DNA of 40,457 nt from an uncultured Clostridium sp. Its GTDB lineage: Bacteria; Bacillota; Clostridia; TANB77; CAG-508. Positions 7,638 to 14,891 of this stretch are shown here, piece by piece (within the stretch, counting starts at the first letter, position 1; each line of letters starts with the position of its first letter). The notes beneath the pieces are model-generated. The model saw nothing but the letters and a program-made list of their open reading frames with translations, made no database searches and was not told the DNA's origin. Position numbers and translations under genes: made by a program. Where the stretch lies: the NCBI GenBank assembly GCA_900553405.1, contig USDF01000008.1:1-40457 (forward strand), read 5' to 3'.

Positions 7638-7690
7638 AAAAAAATAGAAATTTCTATGTATTGAAAAATCTTAGAAATTTTTATTTTTTT
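7638..7690 (+). terminator. aspS terminator
   Basis: AAAAATAGAAATTTCT pairs imperfectly with AGAAATTTTTATTTTT across a 17-nt loop directly after the stop codon, with a T-run at the end. Confidence 0.6.
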
Positions 7691-7699
7691 ATCATTTTG

Positions 7700-7728
7700 T
7701 TGCATTTATGTTAATATGATAGTATAAT
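7700..7728 (+). promoter_or_regulatory. Promoter region of spoIIID
   Basis: TTGCAT (7700-7705), 17-nt spacer, TATAAT (7723-7728) reads as a vegetative promoter. Overlapping it, an AATATG segment about 15 nt before CATATTGT resembles a mother-cell sigma-E promoter, the form expected for spoIIID. Which is used cannot be told from sequence. Confidence 0.5.
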
Positions 7729-7776
7729 AATACATATTGTAATTGTTAACTTAGCTTTTAAAAAGGGGATACTAAC

Positions 7777-8037
7777 ATGAAGAGATCCACAATAATTAAA
7801 AACAGAACTTTAGAAGAAGCACGTTTTTTTATTGACAACAAATCAACAGTCCGGGCAACTGCCAAAGCATTTAACGTTTCCAAAACTACAGTTTACGGTG
7901 ATTTGACCCAGAGACTGCCTTCTTTTTCGCCTGTTTTATATGATAAAGTTTTAGAAATTATTTCTAAAAACATTGCTGAACGGGCAATTCGTGGTGGTCA
8001 GGCTACTAAAAGGAAATATGAAAGTTTGAAAAAGTAA
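7777..8037 (+). CDS. spoIIID: Stage III sporulation regulator SpoIIID
   Basis: An 86-residue DNA-binding protein. In spore formers SpoIIID acts in the mother cell, repressing or activating sigma-E genes and helping to switch on sigma-K. The helix-turn-helix is TVRATAKAFNVSKTTVYGDL, followed by TQRLP, the most conserved part of the family. IRGGQATKRKY near the C-terminus is also characteristic. Length matches the family (about 80-93). The ribosome site AAAGGGG lies 9 nt upstream of the ATG. Codons such as CGG, CAG and CTG are more frequent here than in its neighbours, giving a locally higher GC. It is followed by a terminator shared with the convergent adhE. Good evidence that the organism, or its recent ancestor, sporulates. 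Confidence 0.95.
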   Translation: MKRSTIIKNRTLEEARFFIDNKSTVRATAKAFNVSKTTVYGDLTQRLPSFSPVLYDKVLEIISKNIAERAIRGGQATKRKYESLKK

Positions 8038-8044
8038 ATATTAC

Positions 8045-8085
8045 AAAAAAGGAATGAAATGGTAATTACCTTTCATTCTTTTTTG
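8045..8085. terminator. Bidirectional terminator between spoIIID and adhE
   Basis: GAATGAAA (8052-8059) pairs with TTTCATTC (8071-8078), flanked by A6 and T6 runs and a palindromic GGTAATTACC at the tip. It serves both convergent genes. Confidence 0.85.
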
Positions 8086-8088
8086 TTT

Positions 8089-10695
8089 TTATATATTATT
8101 TCCATAATAACTATCTATTAAAATTTGTTTTAATTCTGAAACTAGTGGAAGTCTTGGATTTGCTGTTGTACATTGATCTTCAAACGCTCTATCTGCTAAT
8201 AGATCAACTTTTGCAAGCCATTCTTCTTCGTCTACACCTTGCTCTTTAAATGAACTTGGTATACCTAAATCTGCATTTAATTTTTTAATTTCTTCTATTA
8301 AAGAATTTACACCTTCCTCATTTGTATATGCTGGGAAGTTCATTCTTCTAGATAAATCTGCATATTTTTGGTCTGCTATAAAATATTCATATTTAGGGAA
8401 TGAAACAAATTTTGTTGGCTTACTTGCATTGTAACGAATTACGTATGGAAGTAAAATTGCATTTATTCTTCCATGTGCTAAATGGAACTCCCCTCCTATT
8501 TTGTGTGCTAAAGAATGGTTTATTCCTAAAAATGCATTTGTAAATGCCATACCTGCTATTGTACTTGCATTATGCATTTTTTCTCTTGCATGTTTGTCAT
8601 CTCCATGGTTATATGCTTGTCTTAAGTTCTTAAATACAAGCTCTACCGCTTTTTCTGCTAAACCATCTGTATAATCAGATGCCATGTTAGAAACATATGC
8701 TTCTATTGCATGTGTTAAAACATCCATACCTGTATCTGCTGTAATTTTTTGTGGAAGACTCATTACTAAGTCTGGATCCACAATTGCTACATCTGGTGTT
8801 AATTCATAATCTGCTAAAGGATATTTTTTATTTATTGTTTTATCTGTTATAACTGCAAATGATGTTACTTCTGAACCTGTTCCTGAAGTTGTTGGTATTG
8901 CCACCAATTTAGCCTTTTCTCCAAGTTTAGGGAATTTGTAAGTACGTTTTCTAATGTCCATAAATTTAAGTTTTAAACCTTCAACATCTGCCTCTGGATG
9001 TTCATAGAATAACCACATACCTTTTGCAGCATCTATTGGACTTCCTCCACCAAGTGCTATAATAACATCTGGCTTAAATTCGTTCATTAGAGCTATACCT
9101 CTTTTTATTGTATCAAAAGATGGATCTGGCTCTACATCTGAGAATATTTCAGAGTGAACATATTCATTTCTTTTTCTTAAATGATATAAGATTTTATCTA
9201 CATAACCGAAATCTACCATAGATTTATCTGTTACAATAAATGCTCTTGATATATTTGGCATTTTTTCTAAGTATGCTATTGAACCCGCTTCAAAATATAT
9301 TTTATCTGGAACTTTAAACCATTGCATATTAACCCTCCTCTTTGCAACTTTTTTAATATTAATTAAGTTTGCACTACTTACATTTGATGTTGTTGAGTTT
9401 CCTCCAAATGTACCACATCCCAATGTAAGTGATGGCATATTAGTGTTATATATATCACCAATAGCACCATGAGTAGATGGTGAATTTACAATAATTCTTC
9501 CAACTTTTACTGTTTCAGAAAATTTTTCTATTACATCATTATCTTCTGCATGAACAACTGCAGAATGTCCTAGTCCACCAAATTCTATTAATTTTTCAGC
9601 TAGGTTTATTCCCTCGTCCTCATTTTCTACAATATAGTAAGCTAAAACTGGGCTCAATTTTTCTTTAGAAAATGGATATTCTATTCCAACTCCATTTTCA
9701 TGAAGTACTAATACTTTAGTATCTTGTGGTACTTCTATTCTTGCACCTTTTGCAATATTGTATGGACTTTTTCCTACTATATCTGCATTTAAAGCGCATC
9801 CTTTTTCTTCTATAAACATACTACTTCTTAATCTATTAGTTTCCTCATCACTTAAGAAATAGCATCCAGCTTCTCTCATTAATCTTTCAAATTCTTCGTG
9901 AATTTCTCTATCTACTATAACAGATTGTTCAGAAGCACAAATCATACCATTATCAAATGATTTTGAAAGTACTAAATCATTTACAGATGTCTTTAATTTT
10001 GCTGATTTGTGAATGTAGCATGGTACATTTCCTGGTCCAACACCTAATGCTGGCTTTCCACTTGAGTAAGCTGCTTTTACCATACCTGTTCCACCAGTAG
10101 CTAAAATTAAATTTACACCTGGGTGGTGCATAAGTGTACTTGTAGCTAAAATAGATGGTTCTTCTATCCATAAAATACAATTTTCTGGTGCTCCTGCTTT
10201 TATTGCTGCATCCCTTACTATCTCTGCAGCTCTTGAACTACATTTTTGTGCTGAAGGGTGGAACCCAAATATAATTACGTTTCTTGTTTTTGCTGCAATT
10301 ATTGATTTAAACATTGTTGTTGAAGTTGGGTTTGTAACTGGTGTAACACCTGCTATAATTCCAATAGGTTCTGCAATTTCTTCATAACCTTCTTCTTCAT
10401 TTTCGTTAATTACTCCTACTGTTTTATCATATTTTATACTATGATAAATGTATTCTGTAGCAAACATATTCTTTGTTATTTTATCTTCGTAAATACCTCT
10501 GCCTGTCTCCTCTACTGCAAGTTTTGCAAGTTCCATATGATGTTCTAGCCCAGCCATAGCCATAGCTTTTACAATATTATTTACTTGCTCTTGATCTAAT
10601 TTCATGTATTCTTCAGAAGCTTTTTTTGCTTTTTCAACTAATTCGTCAATCATAGCATTTACTTTTGCTTGCTCTTCTTCTGTATATTCTGCCAT
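8089..10695 (-). CDS. adhE: Bifunctional acetaldehyde-CoA/alcohol dehydrogenase
   Basis: An 868-residue enzyme that reduces acetyl-CoA to acetaldehyde and then ethanol, using two NADH. The N-terminal aldehyde dehydrogenase domain (about 1-440) has the catalytic Cys in NGMICASEQSVI and an ATGGTGMVKAAYSSGKPALG cofactor loop. The C-terminal iron-type alcohol dehydrogenase (about 455-868) has ALGGGSPIDAAKGMW and the metal-site histidines in GINHSLAHKIGGEFHLAHG. Length fits AdhE; the enzyme usually forms spirosome filaments. I start at the ATG at 10695, since AAAGGA lies 8 nt upstream; an ATG three codons earlier overlaps that site. Read from its own promoter (10779-10806); a 13-bp palindrome at 10757-10769 lies in the leader. 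Confidence 0.97.
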   Translation of the reverse strand: MAEYTEEEQAKVNAMIDELVEKAKKASEEYMKLDQEQVNNIVKAMAMAGLEHHMELAKLAVEETGRGIYEDKITKNMFATEYIYHSIKYDKTVGVINENEEEGYEEIAEPIGIIAGVTPVTNPTSTTMFKSIIAAKTRNVIIFGFHPSAQKCSSRAAEIVRDAAIKAGAPENCILWIEEPSILATSTLMHHPGVNLILATGGTGMVKAAYSSGKPALGVGPGNVPCYIHKSAKLKTSVNDLVLSKSFDNGMICASEQSVIVDREIHEEFERLMREAGCYFLSDEETNRLRSSMFIEEKGCALNADIVGKSPYNIAKGARIEVPQDTKVLVLHENGVGIEYPFSKEKLSPVLAYYIVENEDEGINLAEKLIEFGGLGHSAVVHAEDNDVIEKFSETVKVGRIIVNSPSTHGAIGDIYNTNMPSLTLGCGTFGGNSTTSNVSSANLINIKKVAKRRVNMQWFKVPDKIYFEAGSIAYLEKMPNISRAFIVTDKSMVDFGYVDKILYHLRKRNEYVHSEIFSDVEPDPSFDTIKRGIALMNEFKPDVIIALGGGSPIDAAKGMWLFYEHPEADVEGLKLKFMDIRKRTYKFPKLGEKAKLVAIPTTSGTGSEVTSFAVITDKTINKKYPLADYELTPDVAIVDPDLVMSLPQKITADTGMDVLTHAIEAYVSNMASDYTDGLAEKAVELVFKNLRQAYNHGDDKHAREKMHNASTIAGMAFTNAFLGINHSLAHKIGGEFHLAHGRINAILLPYVIRYNASKPTKFVSFPKYEYFIADQKYADLSRRMNFPAYTNEEGVNSLIEEIKKLNADLGIPSSFKEQGVDEEEWLAKVDLLADRAFEDQCTTANPRLPLVSELKQILIDSYYGNNI

Positions 10696-10756
10696 TTTCT
10701 TCATCCTTTCTTTTGTTTTGAGCTATTAGAAATATTTTCTCTTAACCCTTTTTTAC

Positions 10757-10806
10757 GTTAAAATTTAACTTCTTTTACATTATATAATAACATAAAAAAA
10801 AGTCAA
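10757..10806 (-). promoter_or_regulatory. adhE promoter and 5' leader palindrome
   Basis: On the minus strand TTGACT (10801-10806) is followed after 16 nt by TATAAT (10779-10784). Downstream of it in the leader is the perfect palindrome GTTAAAATTTAAC (10757-10769). It resembles half-sites of the redox repressor Rex (GTTAA/TTAAC), but the 3-nt spacing differs from the usual 4, so Rex control is only a suggestion. Confidence 0.5.
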
Positions 10807-10843
10807 CAATTTTTTGCCGACCTTTTATCTTATTTTTCGCTAT

Positions 10844-11986
10844 CTATACTTTTCTCATTCTATCAATTATTTGTTTTAAATTATCTACTAAATAATCAAC
10901 TTCTTCTTTAGTGTTATATTTTCCCATTGAAATTCTTAAAGAATTTTTAGCTAATTCTTGTTCTACTCCTATTGCAAGTAATACATGTGATGGATTAAGT
11001 GACCCAGATGTGCATGCACTTCCACTTGAAGCACAAATTCCTTGCATGTCCAAGTTTAAAAGTATTCCTTCTCCATCTGCTTTTTTAAATGAAATATTGC
11101 TGTTTCCTGGTAATCTATTTTCTATATTTCCATTTATTTTTATATTATATATTTCTTCTTTTACTCTTTTTTCGTAATAATCTCTTAATTCCTTTATTTT
11201 TGAATTATGTTCTTCCATTGAATGATATGCTAATTCTAATGCTTTTCCCATTCCAACAATTGCTGGCACATTTTCCGTTCCTGCTCTTTTGTTTCTTTCC
11301 TGATGTCCTCCGTCTATGTACTTTTTAAAGTGTACTCCTGACTTTACATATAAAGCACCTATACCCTTTGGTCCATAAAACTTATGTCCTGATAAAGATA
11401 AACTATCTATATTTAATTCTTGTACGTCAATTTTTATATTTCCTACTGCTTGTACAGCATCTGTATGAAAATAAATTCCATTTTCTTTTGCTATTTTTCC
11501 TATTTCTTTTATTGGCTCTATCGTTCCTATTTCGTTATTTGCAAACATTACTGAAATTAATATAGTAGTTGGTCTTATTTCACTTTTTAATTCTTCTAAA
11601 TTTATAGTTCCATTTTTATCTACTGAAATATAGCTTACTTCAAAACCTTCTTTTTCTAGCTCTTTGCAAGTTTCTAAAACAGCAGGATGTTCTATTTTTG
11701 ATGTTATTATATGATTTCCTTTTTCTTTATAACTATGTGCAATTCCTTTTATTGCTGTATTGTCGCTCTCACTACCACCTGCTGTAAAGTAAATTTCTGT
11801 TGGCTTACAATTTAATAATTTTGCAATTTTCTCTCTTGCTTCTTCTACTGCTTTTCTTGACTCTCTACCTAGGCTATATACAGAAGATGCATTTCCATAA
11901 TTCTCTTTTAAGTATGGCATCATCTCTTTTAAAACTTCTTCGTCTAATTTAGTTGTTGCTGCATTATCAAAATATATATTTTTCAT
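10844..11986 (-). CDS. Cysteine desulfurase (NifS/IscS family)
   Basis: A 380-residue PLP enzyme that takes sulfur from cysteine for Fe-S clusters or tRNA thiolation. The PLP lysine is in SLSGHKFYGPKGIGALY, and the sulfur-carrying Cys is in SSGSACTSGS near residue 325, the class I (IscS/NifS) arrangement with a longer active loop. TAGGSESDNTAI and HTDAVQAVG are also family motifs. The ribosome site AAAGGAGAG precedes the ATG. No iscU or mnmA is next to it in the window; the adjacent upstream gene is mntP (49 nt), perhaps co-transcribed. It could serve Fe-S assembly or tRNA modification; context does not decide. Confidence 0.93.
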   Translation of the reverse strand: MKNIYFDNAATTKLDEEVLKEMMPYLKENYGNASSVYSLGRESRKAVEEAREKIAKLLNCKPTEIYFTAGGSESDNTAIKGIAHSYKEKGNHIITSKIEHPAVLETCKELEKEGFEVSYISVDKNGTINLEELKSEIRPTTILISVMFANNEIGTIEPIKEIGKIAKENGIYFHTDAVQAVGNIKIDVQELNIDSLSLSGHKFYGPKGIGALYVKSGVHFKKYIDGGHQERNKRAGTENVPAIVGMGKALELAYHSMEEHNSKIKELRDYYEKRVKEEIYNIKINGNIENRLPGNSNISFKKADGEGILLNLDMQGICASSGSACTSGSLNPSHVLLAIGVEQELAKNSLRISMGKYNTKEEVDYLVDNLKQIIDRMRKV

Positions 11987-12035
11987 CTTTTATCTCTCCT
12001 TTTGAAGCTATTTTTTGCTCCGTCCTCAAAAACAG

Positions 12036-12602
12036 TTAAAAATTTATTACTCCTAAATGTTCTAATAATATTTTTAATCCTAATAATATTAAAATTATTC
12101 CTCCTGCAAGTTCTGCTTTACTCTCATATTTATCGCCAAATCTATTTCCTATTTTTGTTCCTAGAACTGCTAATGTAAATGTTATAATTCCTATTAAGCT
12201 AATTGCTAATATTATATTTACTTTTAGAAAAGCAAATGTTATTCCTACTGCTAGTGCGTCTATACTTGTTGCTACTGCTAAAATAAACATTGCTTTTACA
12301 CTTATATCATCATTTTCATCTTCAGTATCTTTGCTAAATGATTCTTTTATCATGTTTGCTCCAATAGCTGAAAGTAAAATAAATGCAAGCCAATGGTCTA
12401 CGTTTTTTACAACTTGTTCAAATGTGCTTCCTAGTAAATATCCTATTAAAGGCATTATTGCTTGAAATACACCAAACCATAATCCTATTATTATGGCTTT
12501 TTTCCAATCCATTTTTTTCATTGAAATACCTTTACAGATTGATACTGCAAATGCATCCATTGCTAATCCTATACTTAATATTATTAATTCTGCTATTTCC
12601 AT
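12036..12602 (-). CDS. mntP: Manganese efflux pump MntP
   Basis: A 188-residue membrane protein with six predicted segments in two homologous halves, as in MntP/YebN, which exports excess Mn2+. The two acidic signature blocks are GLAMDAFAVSICKG near the N-terminus and ATSIDALAVGITFA near 110, each with an Asp in a helix. The ribosome site AGAGGT precedes the ATG. Divalent-metal control is usual, but I see no yybP-ykoY riboswitch in the short upstream gap, which is occupied by a terminator from tag. It probably shares a transcript with the downstream cysteine desulfurase. Confidence 0.93.
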   Translation of the reverse strand: MEIAELIILSIGLAMDAFAVSICKGISMKKMDWKKAIIIGLWFGVFQAIMPLIGYLLGSTFEQVVKNVDHWLAFILLSAIGANMIKESFSKDTEDENDDISVKAMFILAVATSIDALAVGITFAFLKVNIILAISLIGIITFTLAVLGTKIGNRFGDKYESKAELAGGIILILLGLKILLEHLGVINF

Positions 12603-12651
12603 TTTTCTACCTCTTATATAATGTATATTTTTTAGATTCTATAATATCACA

Positions 12652-12680
12652 AAAAAAGTAATTAACAATGCTAATTACCT
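12652..12680 (-). terminator. Terminator after tag
   Basis: GTAATTA (12658-12664) pairs with TAATTAC (12672-12678) around ACAATGC, flanked by A7 on the left and T-rich sequence on the right. On the minus strand this gives a U-tract before mntP. Confidence 0.7.
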
Positions 12681-12691
12681 TTTTTATATAG

Positions 12692-12722
12692 TAGGAACGT
12701 TTTCCTTGTAGGAAAACGTTCT
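12692..12722. repeat. Perfect inverted repeat downstream of tag
   Basis: GAACGTTTTCCT and AGGAAAACGTTC are reverse complements around a short TGT/ACA loop. There is no U-tract on either side, so it looks more like a small palindromic element than a terminator. The motif ttttcc...cgtt recalls, but does not match, the repeat family at 3987-4088. Confidence 0.55.
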
Positions 12723-12737
12723 GTACTAGATAAATAT

Positions 12738-12793
12738 GGCGAGCCTTAGATTTTCTTAAAATTTGCATTTGATAAAAGATCTTAGGCTCGCTT
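12738..12793. repeat. Inverted repeat enclosing the 3' end of tag
   Basis: GGCGAGCCTTAGAT (12739-12752) is nearly the reverse complement of ATCTTAGGCTCGCT at about 12779-12792 (one bulged position). The last codons and stop of tag lie in the loop, and the right arm encodes residues KASLRS of the Tag C-terminus. Confidence 0.6.
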
Positions 12794-13340
12794 TCTTATT
12801 CATAAAACATTCTTCATCATGTGAGTAAATGACACCTATTGCTTGTAAATAAGAATAAATTATTGTTGAACCTACGAATTTCATTCCTCTTTTTCTTAAA
12901 TGTTCTGATATGTTATCTGATAATTCAGATGTTATTTTATCATTTTCATAAATAATTTTATCATTTGTAAATCCTTTTAAATATTCGTGAAATGTTCCAT
13001 ATTCGTTTTGTATCTCTTTAAATATTTTAGAATTATTTATGCTAGCATTTATTTTTAATTTGTTTCTTATTAATTTTTCATTTGATAATAGCTCTTGGAC
13101 TTTTTTATTATCATATCTGCAAACTTTGTCTATATCAAAATTATCGTAAGCCTTTCTAAAATCTTCTCTTTTGTTTAATACACATTCCCATGAAAGCCCT
13201 GCCTGAAAAGATTCTAATATTAGCATTTCATACAAATACTTTTCTTCAAAGTTTGGTCTGCCCCACTCTTCATCATGATATTTAATATATAGTGGATTTT
13301 TTAAGTTGCACCATTTACATCTTTCCATAGTTAAACTCAT
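12756..13340 (-). CDS. tag: DNA-3-methyladenine glycosylase I
   Basis: A 194-residue base-excision enzyme removing 3-methyladenine from alkylated DNA. The N-terminal block MERCKWCNLKNPLYIKYHD with EEWG, the central ILESFQAGLSWECVLNKR, and RKRGMKFVGSTIIYSYLQA are strongly Tag-like. Zinc ligands expected from E. coli Tag are present: Cys of MERC, His of YHDEEWG, and His/Cys of YSHDEECF. I chose the start at 13340 (MSLTMERC), with GAGG 5 nt upstream; the family start MERC at 13328 is also possible. The last dozen residues are encoded by one arm of an inverted repeat and look unlike the family, so the C-terminus may be a replacement tail. Confidence 0.93.
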   Translation of the reverse strand: MSLTMERCKWCNLKNPLYIKYHDEEWGRPNFEEKYLYEMLILESFQAGLSWECVLNKREDFRKAYDNFDIDKVCRYDNKKVQELLSNEKLIRNKLKINASINNSKIFKEIQNEYGTFHEYLKGFTNDKIIYENDKITSELSDNISEHLRKRGMKFVGSTIIYSYLQAIGVIYSHDEECFMNKKASLRSFIKCKF

Positions 13341-13384
13341 TCCTTCCTCAAGGTACAAATTTTATTACTTCTCTTTTATACCAT

Positions 13385-13422
13385 AAAAGAAGATAATTAG
13401 CAAACTATAATTATCTTCTTTT
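13385..13422 (-). terminator. Terminator downstream of the PAP2 gene
   Basis: A perfect 15-bp stem AAAAGAAGATAATTA (13385-13399) with its complement at 13408-13422, loop GCAAACTA. The gap 13423-13592 holds no full gene. A 40-codon minus-strand open stretch without start or ribosome site ends with TAA near 13480 and may be a gene remnant. Confidence 0.7.
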
Positions 13423-13592
13423 ACAATTTATTTTATCAGTCATATGTTTATCATTAGTTTATTTTTTATTAGTCATCATTTAAAAAATTCATGACTAAAT
13501 CTATATTTTGTTCATTTACTGCTAATTCATTAACATTATATCTTTCTATAATTATCAAATGTTGTACTTTAGAAATAGCTTGTATTATATAA

Positions 13593-14231
13593 CTATTTTT
13601 CTAACAAAAATTTATTAACGGCACTTATATAAATAACTAAATATGATATTGATATTAAGAATCCGCCTAATACATCACTTGTATAATGTACTCCTAAATA
13701 AATTCTGCTAATTCCAATTGTACAAATTAATATACTAAGTGAAACAATTAAAGTCCATTTTATATACTTATTTTTTACATATCTATAAATTAAATATATT
13801 AAATAACCATAAAATGCCATACTTACCATTGAGTGTCCTGAAGGAAAACTATATCCTGTTTCCTCTATTATTCTAAATTCATTTGGTCTAGGTCTTTGCA
13901 ATATATTTTTTAATAATTGATTTAATATTGTAACAATTACTAAATTTGAAATTATTGAAAATCCTATTTTTTTATTTTTTATTAATATAAACAATATAAT
14001 AGTTGCTATTATTAAAAATATTGCTCCTCCAAAATTAGTAATAAATTTTGCAATTGGTGTTGCAAAGTCTGATATTAAAAATGTTGATACTAATTTATAG
14101 CCTATTATATCTTTCATCATTATTTCTTTATGAAATACATCTTCAGCTATTGCTAAAAATCCAACTAAACAAATAAATAATATAATCCATTTTAAATTTT
14201 TTATAATAAAATCTTTTACTTTTTCTTTCAT
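13593..14231 (-). CDS. PAP2-superfamily membrane phosphatase
   Basis: A 212-residue integral membrane phosphatase. The three catalytic motifs are clear: KNILQRPRP (about 108-116), YSFPSGHSMVS (about 128-138), and GISRIYLGVHYTSDVLGG (about 172-190), with the catalytic His residues in the last two. Around these are five to six hydrophobic segments. Bacterial relatives dephosphorylate undecaprenyl pyrophosphate, phosphatidate or phosphatidylglycerol phosphate; the sequence does not decide which. The ribosome site GAGGAGA lies about 10 nt before the ATG. It appears to be a single-gene unit, ended by the hairpin at 13385-13422. Confidence 0.9.
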   Translation of the reverse strand: MKEKVKDFIIKNLKWIILFICLVGFLAIAEDVFHKEIMMKDIIGYKLVSTFLISDFATPIAKFITNFGGAIFLIIATIILFILIKNKKIGFSIISNLVIVTILNQLLKNILQRPRPNEFRIIEETGYSFPSGHSMVSMAFYGYLIYLIYRYVKNKYIKWTLIVSLSILICTIGISRIYLGVHYTSDVLGGFLISISYLVIYISAVNKFLLEK

Positions 14232-14331
14232 TAATCTGTCTCCTCTTATTATTTATAAAAATGTTTTAGCTTATTATTTTTATAAATTTCTTCTTTATTT
14301 TTCCTTAAATTTTATCATTACAATAATACAA

Positions 14332-14361
14332 AAATAACTACTATATTTCAAGTAGTTATTT
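14332..14361 (-). terminator. Probable terminator downstream of the YjbR-like gene
   Basis: AAATAACTACT (14332-14342) pairs with AGTAGTTATTT (14351-14361), with a U-run on the minus side. It lies about 145 nt after the stop at 14505. The gap 14232-14504 otherwise holds no gene. It contains an inverted repeat (ATTAGTTTG 14435-14443 with CAAACTAAT 14465-14473), an AACCGGTT palindrome near 14391, and TTGACAAC twice. Confidence 0.6.
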
Positions 14362-14504
14362 ATAATTTATATTTTTTTATTTTAATTGACAACCGGTTAG
14401 TTTACCACAACTCAACTAAGTTAAACCCGTTCCTATTAGTTTGTACAAAAAAACAGTTATATTTCAAACTAATCTCATTGACAACTTACTATTTGTATTT
14501 ATCT

Positions 14505-14831
14505 TTACTTTGTCAATTGATAACTTTGTTCTATCAATTCTTTTACTAAATCCTCGTCCACCTTTTCATCTATAATAATTGTATTCCAATGTTCCTTATT
14601 CATATGATAAGCAGGTATTATATAATCATAAGTATTTCTCAATATGTCAGAATAATTTGGATCTGTCTTAACATTAAGGTATAACTTATTATTTACATTC
14701 ATTAATAACGCAAACCATTTTTTATTTTTACAATGTTTCATTGTTACAGATTCAAAGTCATCTGAAAATGGACAATCTTTATATGTATTTTCTAATGTTA
14801 AACAATATTTTATTATTTCTTCTTTATTCAT
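14505..14831 (-). CDS. MmcQ/YjbR-family protein
   Basis: A 108-residue small protein of the MmcQ/YjbR (CyaY-like fold) family. Recognisable parts are the N-terminal LTLENTYKDCPFSDDFE, the WFALLMNVNNKLYLNVKTDP core, and the C-terminal PAYHMNKEHWNTIIIDEKVD with LVKELIEQSY. Members are described as DNA-binding or as unknown; a biochemical role is not established, so I assign family only. A weak AAGGA site lies about 8 nt upstream of the ATG. It stands between the ABC operon and the PAP2 gene and may be read with the ABC genes (gap 60 nt without a hairpin). Confidence 0.82.
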   Translation of the reverse strand: MNKEEIIKYCLTLENTYKDCPFSDDFESVTMKHCKNKKWFALLMNVNNKLYLNVKTDPNYSDILRNTYDYIIPAYHMNKEHWNTIIIDEKVDEDLVKELIEQSYQLTK

Positions 14832-14891
14832 AACTAAATCCTTATTAGCTTTTACATTATTTATTATTTAATTATCTGTAAACTATGTCAT

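Noticed and set aside
10757..10769. Rex operator before adhE
   Set aside because: The palindrome GTTAAAATTTAAC has 3-nt rather than 4-nt spacing between half-sites and lacks the outer TTG/CAA, so it is not called as a Rex site.
12603..12755. Manganese riboswitch (yybP-ykoY) upstream of mntP
   Set aside because: The gap is filled by the tag terminator and a palindrome; the conserved riboswitch loops are not seen.
13470..13600. Forty-codon minus-strand open stretch ending in NFLNDD
   Set aside because: No start codon or ribosome site, and it overlaps the end of the PAP2 gene; at best a gene remnant.
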